Shown: positions 36,301-44,551 of the stretch, piece after piece
Position numbering within the stretch: position 1 is the stretch's first letter
How the letters are laid out: the number at the start of each line of letters is the position of its first letter
NCBI RefSeq assembly: GCF_003369835.1
Contig: NZ_QPMJ01000002.1
Coordinates: 1,302,001-1,366,000, forward strand
DNA length: 64,000 nt
Source of the DNA: Halorussus rarus
GTDB taxonomy: Archaea; Halobacteriota; Halobacteria; Halobacteriales; Haladaptataceae
Direction of reading: 5' to 3'
Position numbers and translations under genes: made by a program
Notes under the pieces: model-generated
Seen by the model: the letters and a program-made list of their open reading frames with translations, nothing else
Database searches by the model: none
What the model was told of the DNA's origin: nothing

Positions 36301-37176
36301 AGCTCAGAGCGAACACTCGATGAAATCGACGCATCGGGCCTCGACTTTCACCTCGAGACCGATGGGATGCCGGTCGAACACCCCGAATACAGACCACTCA
36401 CACTGGCAGCATCCTCACTCTTCGACCTGATCGAGTGCCCAAGGGCTTACCAGTATCAGCACGCACAAGAGATTGAACCAGTTCGTGGAAACGGTGCTGA
36501 ATCCACAAGCACCCCCGGTGATCGACTTCCAGATGAATGGGGAGAGAGTGTCCATCGAAGCATAGAACTTCGATTACAGGATGAAGCCCTGTTCAATAGT
36601 TATGCCAGAGGAAACGAGGATATTGAAGACCTGCTGAGACACGTAGTCCTCGATAATCTCACGGACACAGATGCCTTCTCAGCTGCCGATAGAGCGACTG
36701 AAGATGACGTGTTCACCGAGATCTCGGTATCTACACTTTATGAAATCTCAGGGAGAGAGATCCGAGTTAACGGCGATATAGATTTACTCTACCGAAAAGA
36801 TGGGGATTGGCACTTAGCTGACTGGAAAACCGGAGGACATTACGAAGATGGTGACTACCAACATCGCAAGTACATTCACCAGTTGTCCGTTTACGCGTGG
36901 TTACTCAGGCGTGAGTTCGGGATTGAGATGTCGAGTGCAACTCTCGTCTATATCGATGTGAATGGCAGTCCGGTTGTGAAGGAACAAGAAGTGACCAGTG
37001 ACTTGGTGACTGGTACACTCAACCGCGTCATCGAAGAAGACGTACTGGGATTAGATGTTCAGGACTCTGATGGCTTAGAAGCCAATCCGGGAACTGATAG
37101 ATGTGGGGCCTGTCCATACGGAGCGAACAAGGGTGGGCCTTGTTTAGACGACGCTCTATTCGACGCTGGTGACTAA
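33301..37176 (+). CDS. AddA-like UvrD/Rep helicase with C-terminal nuclease
   Basis: A 1291-residue SF1 helicase. Walker A ASAGTGKTTTL is at ~51-61, Walker B VFVDEFQDT at ~364, motif III GDVKQSIYEWR at ~412, VTLTTVHKAKGREFP at ~790 and VGFTRAEDH at ~914. The C-terminal PD-(D/E)XK nuclease is intact: WGESVHRSIEL, then VNGDIDLLYR (~1155) and ADWKTG (~1173). Cysteines in IECPRAYQYQ (~1046) and CGACPY...C (~1268-1281) fit an Fe-S nuclease of the Cas4/AddB type. It should resect or degrade DNA ends with its AddB-like partner. The role could be defence or recombination of the element. Confidence 0.85.
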   Translation: MSSEEQEVSAYAEEMELEFGNRGEPPFRPTPDQGEVIRSYFEESGRVAVDASAGTGKTTTLILTLAEMVVREASSDYNPLENTLVTTFTKDATKELKTRLKRILRLHGDVPPHVFRWIETGSHIQTLDSFFKELLQEISIDLNIPPDFELDSAVELQQIREEIFEELRRTNREEFETLSQEFPTEDWREYSPDTVEEMIQQAQQKCREFGISPDEAISQLRASLDVSHGVAHPDWPDDGDSLAPLTNGPDTAPPDDIDDVEQLLQAVVNPGAELRFDSRLNDDEREQRQQMLLEHVRDTYFRTEEAIEAFGTLLNEFEQRYDERTRGEGQFSFQDISHLLRNHIQSQGEDDPFVQSLGSRFDHVFVDEFQDTSIVQCEIIRHLVDSGCDESILTGESEDDPDETGDDNILMIGDVKQSIYEWRSADPALFADIIQATRDARPGTAVVPHLFIRNVRYHALTSVFRHHPDIAYAANHVFQDVLEDDGRGAIGGIQPNYVPIQPRGDGLEWDDETAHIHVLDIDAASNDNHRSWVRTDNWARDESRRVAETIAAMVDEENADDPPIQVQRGVDEDGEPILDQPVPGDITLLFRSKRKMQDFADVLRDNYGIDAAPIATDDLFEQPEIKLLTDILYWFANPHNSGALLRILRSPLVAVSDGTLRALAFEDYYIGDLLDSWPDELPLDDKERLEHLVTLRDDLRWDRENSKTDLVNRILQHSGFDSVVLADTDALRRYGNLWLFSELIDDWEEDELLPYRDFVDRLVTLRDRADSSNPQFEVAEIADQDNDSAVTLTTVHKAKGREFPIVFLCDLVKQSRFPPEQHDRLLTSRRYGMALRPRPSDLPFPDGVHFPTPEDDLGSSTWFNDDFDVDSFPTATGPTWVSYDRDATSGQFSYSNPLNNHLAESEAEFWRMAYVGFTRAEDHIFFGLSDLDESSDYYDEVQWSMWLAALNDTLQPFGGWSNVSQRDRSDRVIDRDLRWETDQGDPVTETIRIGVDEVEPSSERTLDEIDASGLDFHLETDGMPVEHPEYRPLTLAASSLFDLIECPRAYQYQHAQEIEPVRGNGAESTSTPGDRLPDEWGESVHRSIELRLQDEALFNSYARGNEDIEDLLRHVVLDNLTDTDAFSAADRATEDDVFTEISVSTLYEISGREIRVNGDIDLLYRKDGDWHLADWKTGGHYEDGDYQHRKYIHQLSVYAWLLRREFGIEMSSATLVYIDVNGSPVVKEQEVTSDLVTGTLNRVIEEDVLGLDVQDSDGLEANPGTDRCGACPYGANKGGPCLDDALFDAGD

Positions 37177-37356
37177 AAGAACACATCCCGTACCTCACTC
37201 AACCAATTTCATAGAGGCCACCTCGGATAGGACGTTGATCATCGGGACTCCCTTGCTCTGTACCTACCACCAAGAAAAGTCCACCATTGTCACGATTCAA
37301 ATACCAGTCAGAATCCTAGGAGAACCGTTATTACCGCGAGATTCCCAAGTCGACGT

Positions 37357-37794
37357 ATGGCCTACTGGAAGTTCACCTGCACGTGGGACACCGAACGGGA
37401 GTGCATGATCCGTCGCCTGTTCGGCAACCACCAACGAGAGACCGACGAGGGTGAACCCCTTGACGTGGAGCAGAACGATACCCTGTTCCTTCACCGAATG
37501 ATGACCAAGCAAAGCGACAGACACGGATACCTTCTCGGCCCCTTTGTCGCCACCTCCGACGCCAAAGAGAACATCAATCCTGACGCGTGGAACCACCTCG
37601 GCAGTATCGACTGGCAAGTTGAGATTGACTGGGTAGAACCCGTCTACAGCCTCAACTTAGATGACTGGACGGATGACGATGGAGAGTCCACGATGGATGT
37701 CACTCAGTACGCACAGAAGTTCAACGAGGTGCAGGGCATCTTCTTCGAAGGACGGTTGAGGAACGAAGGCAACCTCATCATCAACTACCCCTGA
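37357..37794 (+). CDS. EVE/PUA-superfamily-like protein, putative modified-base reader
   Basis: A 145-residue protein. MAYWKFTCTWDTERECMIRR, then VEQNDTLFLHRM, YLLGPFVATSDAKENI and an aromatic-rich WQVEIDWVEPVYSL match the strand order and aromatic cage style of EVE/DCD domains in the PUA superfamily. EVE domains are linked to recognition of modified bases, and they recur in restriction systems. The stop overlaps the ATG of the TBP gene by one base, so translation is coupled. The assignment is by pattern only. Confidence 0.5.
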   Translation: MAYWKFTCTWDTERECMIRRLFGNHQRETDEGEPLDVEQNDTLFLHRMMTKQSDRHGYLLGPFVATSDAKENINPDAWNHLGSIDWQVEIDWVEPVYSLNLDDWTDDDGESTMDVTQYAQKFNEVQGIFFEGRLRNEGNLIINYP

Positions 37795-38336
37795 TGCCAG
37801 AGATAGTGAACGTCGTCGCAGCGGGGAAGCTCGGCCGGGAGATGGACATTCCCGCTATCACCGAGGACATCGACGCCGCCGTCGTCAAACTCTCCGACGA
37901 GAGCTACTCCCACCGAGTCGTCTACCTGCGGCGCGATGAAGGCGGCCCGATGGCGACGCTGTTCCGATCCGGTAGCTACCACATCACAGGTGCCGACAGC
38001 ACCGAAGGGGCGGAGGAATTGAAGGACTGGATGGTGGCCGCACTCGAAGACCTCGGCATCGAAGTCACAGCTACGTTCGCCATCAAGAACGTCGTTCTCA
38101 CCGGCGACTTAGAGGAGCAGGTTAACTTGAACACGCTCGTTACCGCACTCGGACTCGAGAAGACCGAGTATGAACCGGAACAGTTCCCGGGTGTCGTCTA
38201 CCGTCCGCCGGACATCGACTGTGTGTTTCTCATTTTTGGAAGCGGAAAGGTGGTGATCACCGGTTCGCCGGACGTGGAGACCGCCGTCGAGGGGTTCCAG
38301 AAGGTGACGGAGCGGCTAAAACAGACCGTCGGTTGA
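37794..38336 (+). CDS. tbp: Mobile-element-encoded TATA-box-binding protein
   Basis: A 180-residue TBP, the normal archaeal length, with two saddle repeats. Repeat 2 is canonical: YEPEQFPGVVYRPP and FLIFGSGKVVITG, including both DNA-intercalating phenylalanines. Repeat 1 begins EIVNVVAAGKLGREMD but has SYSHRVVYLRR where the F-P-G motif is expected, then ATLFRSGSYHITGA. DNA binding may therefore be altered on one half-site. In archaea TBP recruits TFB and RNA polymerase. A divergent TBP on an island could redirect transcription to island promoters. It is coupled to the EVE-like gene and runs into the convergent gene at 38,316. Confidence 0.92.
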   Translation: MPEIVNVVAAGKLGREMDIPAITEDIDAAVVKLSDESYSHRVVYLRRDEGGPMATLFRSGSYHITGADSTEGAEELKDWMVAALEDLGIEVTATFAIKNVVLTGDLEEQVNLNTLVTALGLEKTEYEPEQFPGVVYRPPDIDCVFLIFGSGKVVITGSPDVETAVEGFQKVTERLKQTVG

Positions 38337-38747
38337 CTCGGCGGACTTGAACTCGGCCAGTGTCGTGTAGTTGAACGGCGGGAACACGACACGGTTCTCG
38401 TACGGGATTGGGTCTTCTATCTCGTACACTGAGTTCTCCTCGAAGAATAACACCTTCTTCCCCGAGTCGTAGCCCTCGTACTCCTCCACTGGCCGGGCGA
38501 GATTGGCCTCATCGGCTTCAACAATCTCCCGCACCTTTCCAATGTACTTCACCTGCCTCACGTCCTCGCTGATGTAGATTGCCACGTAGTCCGGTTCTCG
38601 GTTCATCCGGACGAACCCCCAAGCGTTGTTCTCTCGGATGAAATCCACACCCTCCTTGCGCGAGGGTGCAACGGCGACGAGGTCGTCGTCATCCCCCTCG
38701 ACTTCGGAGCGGGCAATCGTCCCAGCAAACTCGGTGTCTGCGCTCAT
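38316..38747 (-). CDS. Hypothetical restriction-associated PUA-like protein
   Basis: A 143-residue protein. APSRKEGVDFIRENNAWGFV, then DYVAIYISEDVRQVKYIGKV and KKVLFFEENSVYEI give a beta-rich pattern like small PUA/EVE-style modules found beside restriction genes. Its 3' end overlaps the end of the TBP gene by 21 bases (convergent). The divergent neighbour is the XamI-like endonuclease at 38,855. Function inferred only from context. Confidence 0.5.
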   Translation of the reverse strand: MSADTEFAGTIARSEVEGDDDDLVAVAPSRKEGVDFIRENNAWGFVRMNREPDYVAIYISEDVRQVKYIGKVREIVEADEANLARPVEEYEGYDSGKKVLFFEENSVYEIEDPIPYENRVVFPPFNYTTLAEFKSAESTDGLF

Positions 38748-38854
38748 ACTTTACTGATAAACATGTCCACTCTTGATGTTTGTGTCTCGCCGCGGTGGCA
38801 TCAGTATGTTTTACAGTAGGGACTGAGAAGCGGGCAAAAAGGGGAACCGATGGG

Positions 38855-39757
38855 ATGAGTACATCAGACAAGTCGATGGAAGAGCTAGCCGAGGAAAGCC
38901 GTAAACAAGAGAAGGAGCGGTATGTGAAGAAGTGCGCCACGTTCCAACGGGAGATATTCCGAACCACCGAGGTGAAATTCCGAGAGTTAGCCGAGACCTC
39001 GGACAACTTCAGGAACGTCAACGTCGACTTCGTCCGGGAGAACCCCCTCACCGTCCGCATTCTCCGTTACCTCACCGAGCCGATTCTGAGCCGCGACAAG
39101 TTTAGCGAGTACTGCGACGTCGGCGATCAGACCCTCGGAAAGTACGAGGATTACGAGGACGACACCACGCCGCGGGCGGAGACCGCCGAGAAGATCATCG
39201 ACACGTTCGAGGACTACCGGAACGAGAGCTTGCTGCCGTGGCTGGAGATCGGCGAACTGGAATATCACGAGTACGACGAGGACGCACTTATCAAGAAGCT
39301 CCAGACCTCCATCGCCTACAACGTGGCCACTTCCGAGGCGAACACTGAGTACCGGAACTGGCGGGCGACAAAACAGCACGATTACATCGCGGACGAACTG
39401 GTAGAGGCCGGATTCGAGAAGGTGGAAGCAAGCGACGTGACCGAATTGGAACCGGGGCAGTACGAGACCGAGTTGAACGTCTCTAACGAGGAAGCCGACT
39501 TCGCCATCAAGAACCACGGTGGGGAACTCATCCTGACCGAGGCGAAGATGAGCGGCACCGAGATCAACTTCCGCAAGCGGCGGAAAGAGATGATCAACGA
39601 CTACACCGAATGGACGGACGACAGACCGGACGCTCGCATCGTGGGCGTCATCGGCGGCGTGATCAACACCGACGACGTGGAGCTACTCCAAGAAGCCGGT
39701 ATCACGGTGTTCTGGGATCACGAGCTTGACGGCCTATCCGACTTCGTCTCTGACTAA
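38855..39757 (+). CDS. XamI-like type II restriction endonuclease, first copy
   Basis: A 300-residue protein. The N-terminal half is helical with FRNVNVDFVRENPLTVRILR and YLTEPILSRDKFSEYC. The C-terminal half has a PD-(D/E)XK core: EEADFAIKNHGG (D ~213) then LILTEAKMSG (E-x-K ~227). Length and arrangement fit the XamI family, whose type member cuts GTCGAC. The ATG at 38,855 is chosen because homology with the second copy (42,062) begins close to it. It converges with the methylase gene, one base apart. Confidence 0.75.
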   Translation: MSTSDKSMEELAEESRKQEKERYVKKCATFQREIFRTTEVKFRELAETSDNFRNVNVDFVRENPLTVRILRYLTEPILSRDKFSEYCDVGDQTLGKYEDYEDDTTPRAETAEKIIDTFEDYRNESLLPWLEIGELEYHEYDEDALIKKLQTSIAYNVATSEANTEYRNWRATKQHDYIADELVEAGFEKVEASDVTELEPGQYETELNVSNEEADFAIKNHGGELILTEAKMSGTEINFRKRRKEMINDYTEWTDDRPDARIVGVIGGVINTDDVELLQEAGITVFWDHELDGLSDFVSD

Positions 39758-39758
39758 A

Positions 39759-41906
39759 TCACACGTCGAGAACGTCATCGAGCGCGTCGCTCAACTCGCC
39801 GAGCACCTCGTCCTCGTCACCGTTCCGACTCGCCTCGCACAGATCATCAAACAACTCGGCCAACTCCTCCACGACTTCTCGGTCAAGCTCGCGAGGATCG
39901 ATGACCGGAACACCCTCCAGTTCGTTCGGTTCCACTTTGTCCATACCCGTGCTGTACGTCCTCCCGTGCCGCTTCACGATCTCGTCAGCGAAGGGGCTGT
40001 TCAGGTAGGCGAGGAGAGCCTTGGTCTCCGTCTCATCCAGTTCGACGTCGAGATAGACACAGTGCAGGTTCGTCAGGTTCCGGGCACCGGTCTTGTTCTG
40101 GACGAATCTGCCACGTGACCGACTCATGTACGTGTAAAGGATAGGAGCAGGATCGCGGCGGTCAAACACGTACCACGGTTCGCGGTTACTGGCGAGATAC
40201 CCCTCGTGAACCTCCAACTCCTCCATACCGTACTTCAGATACTCCACGACACCCGGCCTTTCCCCACCGCCACCACCACCCGTCGAGAAGTCGCTGATGC
40301 GGGTGTTCTGCCCATCCTCTTCTTCGGTACCGTCAGGGTGAATCTCCGGCACCCACTCAAGATCGTCAAGGTGGTAGGGGATCCACACCTCCCTACCCTC
40401 GTCACGCTGCTGCTCCCAGTCCTCTTCCCGATAGTCGAAGTGAGGAACGGCCCGGGCGTTGCGGATGAGCGGAGACAGCCACCGATCCTCGATGTCCCAC
40501 TCGTACCCACCCGACGAACTGGAGAGTTCCTCCTCGCTCAAGCAGAAGTAGTCGTTCTTTCCCGTGGCGATGCCACGGTTGACCTCGCCGATCTCCGAGA
40601 ACGGGACGAGTTGCTCGTCCTCGCCGATGTCGAGCGGGTCGAGGAGATCATCCCACTTGTCATCGGGTTCCAGCGCAGACTGCCTGACCGTATTGACGAA
40701 TCCCCACTCGGTCTCGCCTTCGGTGCCGTCCTCGATGGCGTCCAACACAACATCCTGACCCGGCCAGTCGTCCACGCGCACGAATTTCGTCAGTTCCTCG
40801 TCGTCCTCCTCGTCCTCGGTCTTCCGCTCGAGGAAACTGATGAATGACGTGGTAAGCGCCTCGTCAAACTGCGAGTCGGCTTCCCTGTCGTACAGGACGA
40901 ATCCGCGGATGTGGTAGTTGTCCAGCAGAAACGCCTTCAAGTCCTCTCCGTACTTCGTCTCGAGGAACTCGGAGGGTGTGATGAACGTCGAACGGCCGTC
41001 GTCGGTGAGGAATTGCGTGGCGTGGATGTAGAAGTAGGCGTAGAGCGGCGAAAGTGTCGAAATCGAACGCCCCGCCACATCCTCCATCTGACTGTTCATC
41101 TCTGCCTTCACGTCCTCATCGAACTCGTGATGGCGAGTATAGGGCGGATTCGAGATGACCGCGTCCACCTCTCCGACGTCTTCCGGCTGGAGATCGAGGA
41201 AGTTTCGCGTTTGGAGATTCGGCCGGCCACCACCATTCGAGAGCCGAAGCGAGACGTCCGCCATCAAGACGGAGAGCGGACTCAAGTCCACACCACTCAT
41301 CTCGCCAAGAGTATTCTCACCACTACGCGACTTCTTGACTTCATACGCACTCGTCGAGAGTGCGGCTGCACCGATGCCCGGATCGAGAACGATGTCGTCA
41401 GCATCCCGAACCACCCACTCCGCCATCAAGTCAGCGATGACTGGCGGTGTGCGGAACTGGCCGAGTTTGTGCCTGTCCTTCCGCGGCACGAGCGACTCAT
41501 GGACGTGGCCGATAGCCTCGGCGGGATCGTCTTCCGAAGCGAACCGCTCCCCGGCCTCAATGAGCCGTTCGAGATCGTCCTCGCCGAACAACTGTGCAGC
41601 GTCGGCGAGGAAGTACGTTGAGAAGGACTCGTCTCCGGTCACCTCTTCAGCCTCACCGACGGCATCGTGGAACGACGTAGCATCCAGCTCTGAGAGTCCC
41701 TCCTTAGAACGGTAGGACTTGTAGAGCGTTGCGGCGAGGGCGACATGGAACGCCGCCTGTCGTGCGACGATGGCTTCAGACGAGTCTGTCCGCCCCAGTC
41801 CATGACTCTCAACCCACTCTTCGAACCCGTCCACGTCGCTGATGTCCGACTCGATGGACTGGGCCGCGTCCGTCACGATTTCTTCGACTGTTCCGGCACT
41901 ACTCAT
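39759..41906 (-). CDS. N6-adenine DNA methyltransferase (Eco57I/XamI-associated type)
   Basis: A 715-residue methylase. A helical N-terminal part is followed by SAM motif I VLDPGIGAAALS near residue 172 and catalytic motif IV VISNPPYTRHH near 252, the N-P-P-Y of N6-adenine enzymes of the gamma type. A target-recognition region fills the C-terminal half (GGGGGERPGVVEYLKYGMEE and SRGRFVQNKTGARNLTN). It should modify the site cut by the flanking endonucleases. It starts with the ATG complement at 41,906; the shared upstream region with the second endonuclease is 155 bases. Confidence 0.88.
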   Translation of the reverse strand: MSSAGTVEEIVTDAAQSIESDISDVDGFEEWVESHGLGRTDSSEAIVARQAAFHVALAATLYKSYRSKEGLSELDATSFHDAVGEAEEVTGDESFSTYFLADAAQLFGEDDLERLIEAGERFASEDDPAEAIGHVHESLVPRKDRHKLGQFRTPPVIADLMAEWVVRDADDIVLDPGIGAAALSTSAYEVKKSRSGENTLGEMSGVDLSPLSVLMADVSLRLSNGGGRPNLQTRNFLDLQPEDVGEVDAVISNPPYTRHHEFDEDVKAEMNSQMEDVAGRSISTLSPLYAYFYIHATQFLTDDGRSTFITPSEFLETKYGEDLKAFLLDNYHIRGFVLYDREADSQFDEALTTSFISFLERKTEDEEDDEELTKFVRVDDWPGQDVVLDAIEDGTEGETEWGFVNTVRQSALEPDDKWDDLLDPLDIGEDEQLVPFSEIGEVNRGIATGKNDYFCLSEEELSSSSGGYEWDIEDRWLSPLIRNARAVPHFDYREEDWEQQRDEGREVWIPYHLDDLEWVPEIHPDGTEEEDGQNTRISDFSTGGGGGGERPGVVEYLKYGMEELEVHEGYLASNREPWYVFDRRDPAPILYTYMSRSRGRFVQNKTGARNLTNLHCVYLDVELDETETKALLAYLNSPFADEIVKRHGRTYSTGMDKVEPNELEGVPVIDPRELDREVVEELAELFDDLCEASRNGDEDEVLGELSDALDDVLDV

Positions 41907-42061
41907 TCAATCACTCCCGTTGCGGGCGTCAGACCGTAGATGCTCACGTTGCTCTGATGTTCTGACTCTCCCTGTATGTATCTACCTGACTCCATCATCC
42001 GGCGCCGACGTCGTCACTCCTCTCATAAAAAGCTATCAACGGGGCATGTATCTGGTTCGTT

Positions 42062-42964
42062 ATGCAGCTCTCTAGCAACGAATCTGTAGACGACGTGGCC
42101 AAGGAAAGCCAACGATTTGAAGAAGAACTCTTCCTCGACGCGATCCGTGACTTCTACGAACAAGAGTTCGAGGAACACCGTGAACTCTTCGACTACGCGG
42201 CCGAGCACACCAACAACTTCCGTGATTTCGGCTCGTCCGTCATCCGCAACAACCCGAACGTGGTAAAGGTACTCCGCTACCTCGTCAAGCCACCAATTTC
42301 CCAGATGAAGTTCGGCCAGTTCGCTGGCATCAACAGTACTGACTCCTACGAAAAAGACAGCCCGACGACGCCACAGCACGACACGGCAGAGCAGATGGCT
42401 GACTTCGTGGAAAGCAACCTCGACGAGCGGAAGGTGCCGTGGCTGCACGAGAACGTTGATGAGGAACTGGAACTGGAACAGTCCCGTGAATGGGTGTGCG
42501 ACATCATCGCCCAGTCCGAGGCCAAAACACGCTACCGGAACTGGCGCAAAGACGTGCAAGAGGAGAAGGTAGCCGAGACCATGATGGAGGCCGGATTGGA
42601 GAAAGTAAGTCGCAGTTCGACACTTGAGTCCAAGGACGACATCCCCTGCGGCTCGTTCGTCCCCGAAACCAAGGTGAACGTCACCGGTGGAGACCACCAG
42701 AAAGCAGACATCGTAGCCCGCGACAAGGACGGAGAACTCGTATTCATTGAAGCGAAGGCCATCGGAGTAAAAATCGACTCCTACAAGCGGATCAAAGAAA
42801 TTCGCAACAAGGAATCCGACTGGCGCCGCACCTACCCCGACGCTGATGTGGCAGCCGCCCTCTCTGGCTGGATTCCCGAAAGTCAGCTCGAGACCCTCAT
42901 CAACGACGACATCACCATCTTCTGGGAACACCGGCTGGAAACCCTACACGACTACTTCGCCTGA
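42062..42964 (+). CDS. XamI-like type II restriction endonuclease, second copy
   Basis: A 300-residue paralogue of the protein at 38,855, with the same length and matching blocks: FRDFGSSVIRNNPNVVKVLR, YLVKPPISQMKFGQFAG, the EAKTRYRNWRKD segment, and the core QKADIVARDKDG (D ~215) with VFIEAKAIGV (E-x-K ~229). The catalytic residues look intact. It is divergent from the methylase. Overall similarity to the first copy is moderate, so the duplication is old or the two were acquired separately. Confidence 0.75.
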   Translation: MQLSSNESVDDVAKESQRFEEELFLDAIRDFYEQEFEEHRELFDYAAEHTNNFRDFGSSVIRNNPNVVKVLRYLVKPPISQMKFGQFAGINSTDSYEKDSPTTPQHDTAEQMADFVESNLDERKVPWLHENVDEELELEQSREWVCDIIAQSEAKTRYRNWRKDVQEEKVAETMMEAGLEKVSRSSTLESKDDIPCGSFVPETKVNVTGGDHQKADIVARDKDGELVFIEAKAIGVKIDSYKRIKEIRNKESDWRRTYPDADVAAALSGWIPESQLETLINDDITIFWEHRLETLHDYFA

Positions 42965-43009
42965 CCCCGTCTCCAGAAACCTCATGGTTCACTATTGGAA
43001 TGGGAAAGC

Positions 43010-43840
43010 ATGGACATCGGAAAAATCCCCCGCGGCGAAGACTTCGCCCATAAATTCGCACGTGGAGAATGGGCCGAAACAGTCCTCCTAGAAACTATTG
43101 AACGACAGGACGGTGTCTTCGCCTTCCAGTACGGCGTCTCCCGCGGCGACGCTCTCGACACCAAGGACGAACTAGACCAAGTGAAGGAACCCGGCGTTGA
43201 GGAGATGAAACGACCGGATGTCCTCGTGTTCGAGGAGGAACGGCTGAATGACCTCGATGAGAACACACAGGGGCTAATCCATGATTACATCTCAGCAGAC
43301 CCGGACGGGATGGCGGAGATCCTCCCCCTACTCGAACAGGCTGACGCACCGTCGGCCGCCACGATGGCTCTCGAGGCCGAGTCAAGCAAATTTCACATCG
43401 GCGAGCGGAGCTACAACAGCTCGCTTTCCGCCTACGTGAAGGACGAGGACTACCCTCGCCTCCAGTCGTGGCGAGACCAGCACGAGGTACCCATCTTCGT
43501 CTGCCAACTCTTCTTCGACAGAGGCTACATCATTCCGTTCGCCGCCTACGAGGAGTACGCGGAGGGCGCCCGGAACGGCTCCACATCCGTTCCCGGATTT
43601 GAACACGACACCATCCCCGTGATCTGGAAGGACGGACTGCAGGCGAAGGTAGAGAACTTCCCCTACTCGGAGCTGCTTGGCACGTTCACCGAAGACCCGT
43701 CCGTCGTCCGACACACCAACAACGACATCGAGGAAACCGACTTCGACTGGTCACGCTCCGGCCAGCTGGACGCCGTTGACTCGGCGTTCTTCAGTGGCGG
43801 AACGCTCTCGCTCGAAAACCCGTTCACCGACTATCTGTGA
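43010..43840 (+). CDS. AccI-like type II restriction endonuclease
   Basis: A 276-residue protein. ARGEWAETVLLETIERQDG then FAFQYGVSRGDALDTKDEL and VEEMKRPDVLVFE (~67) followed by MALEAESSKFH (~121) match the order of the AccI family. The acidic motif is E-x-E, as in BamHI, rather than E-x-K. AccI recognises GTMKAC, a set that includes the XamI site GTCGAC. It follows the second XamI-like gene by 45 bases and overlaps the next small gene by 4, so the three are one unit. The family call is moderate. Confidence 0.6.
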   Translation: MDIGKIPRGEDFAHKFARGEWAETVLLETIERQDGVFAFQYGVSRGDALDTKDELDQVKEPGVEEMKRPDVLVFEEERLNDLDENTQGLIHDYISADPDGMAEILPLLEQADAPSAATMALEAESSKFHIGERSYNSSLSAYVKDEDYPRLQSWRDQHEVPIFVCQLFFDRGYIIPFAAYEEYAEGARNGSTSVPGFEHDTIPVIWKDGLQAKVENFPYSELLGTFTEDPSVVRHTNNDIEETDFDWSRSGQLDAVDSAFFSGGTLSLENPFTDYL

Positions 43841-44091
43841 CCGAAGACATTCCCCAGCCCGCTACCGAGCCCTACTCCGAGGGCGATCGGGTGAAGGTCT
43901 ACCTCGCTAAAGACGACACAGACTCTGCCCTCCACGGTACAACGGGAGTAGTCGACGAAACACTCCGCGACTCCCTTGGCGAGGAAACAGGGCGTAGCAC
44001 CGATTCGGTAAGCTATCGGATCGAAACCGACGAGGGCGTACTCAACACGTGGTTTCGTCACCACGACTTGGTTCCTGCAACTGAGGAATAG
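43837..44091 (+). CDS. Small KOW/SH3-like protein, 84 aa
   Basis: Starts at a GTG overlapping the endonuclease stop by 4 bases. EPYSEGDRVKVYLAKDDTDS then LHGTTGVVDET and VSYRIETDEGVLNTWFRHHD have the strand-turn order of an SH3-like barrel, similar in style to the protein at 21,948. It may be a DNA-binding or accessory subunit of the restriction unit. Function inferred from coupling only. Confidence 0.6.
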   Translation: MTEDIPQPATEPYSEGDRVKVYLAKDDTDSALHGTTGVVDETLRDSLGEETGRSTDSVSYRIETDEGVLNTWFRHHDLVPATEE

Positions 44092-44254
44092 ATCCCTCCC
44101 GAAGCGGGTTATCGCGGAAAGAGTTCGGTGAGCTGCACAGCGCTAGCTCAGTTAGTCCTTCATCACGACGCTGGCACCGACGCCAGCAACTGACCCCACT
44201 AAGCAGCCCGCCAGCAGATCCATTTATCCCATCACCGGCAACCTGAAGGTGCGT

Positions 44255-44479
44255 ATGAATACCCCAGACTATCCACGGATGATTCGCCCACGTGACCGCG
44301 AATTCGACTCCGACGGCGAGTACGAATTCCAAGAGTTCGGTCTCGCGGACAGCGACTTGTCGCTGAACGTCACCCACCGCCCAGACGGCGACACGACGAT
44401 CCTCCTCGTCCGCGACGGTGTCGAAGCGGGAATCATCGCCGACGAAGACGACAACATTACTATCAAAACCCAAGATTAA
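44255..44479 (+). CDS. Hypothetical small acidic protein, 74 aa
   Basis: MNTPDYPRMIRPRDREFDSD then FGLADSDLSLNVTHRPDGDT and TILLVRDGVEAGIIADEDDN suggest a small beta-sandwich. A GTG two codons earlier is possible. A TATA-like catttatccc lies at about 44,221-44,230, 25 bases upstream. Function unknown. Confidence 0.55.
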   Translation: MNTPDYPRMIRPRDREFDSDGEYEFQEFGLADSDLSLNVTHRPDGDTTILLVRDGVEAGIIADEDDNITIKTQD

Positions 44480-44551
44480 CAACGCCCCTGACATTTCACT
44501 TTCACCGTGGACGGCGGAGCCTTATGCCGATTCCATCCATAACTACCGAGT

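Noticed and set aside
44130-44200. tRNA-like stretch gcgctagctcagttagtc
   Set aside because: It resembles a D-arm, but there is no matching anticodon stem, T-arm or acceptor stem in the following 80 bases.
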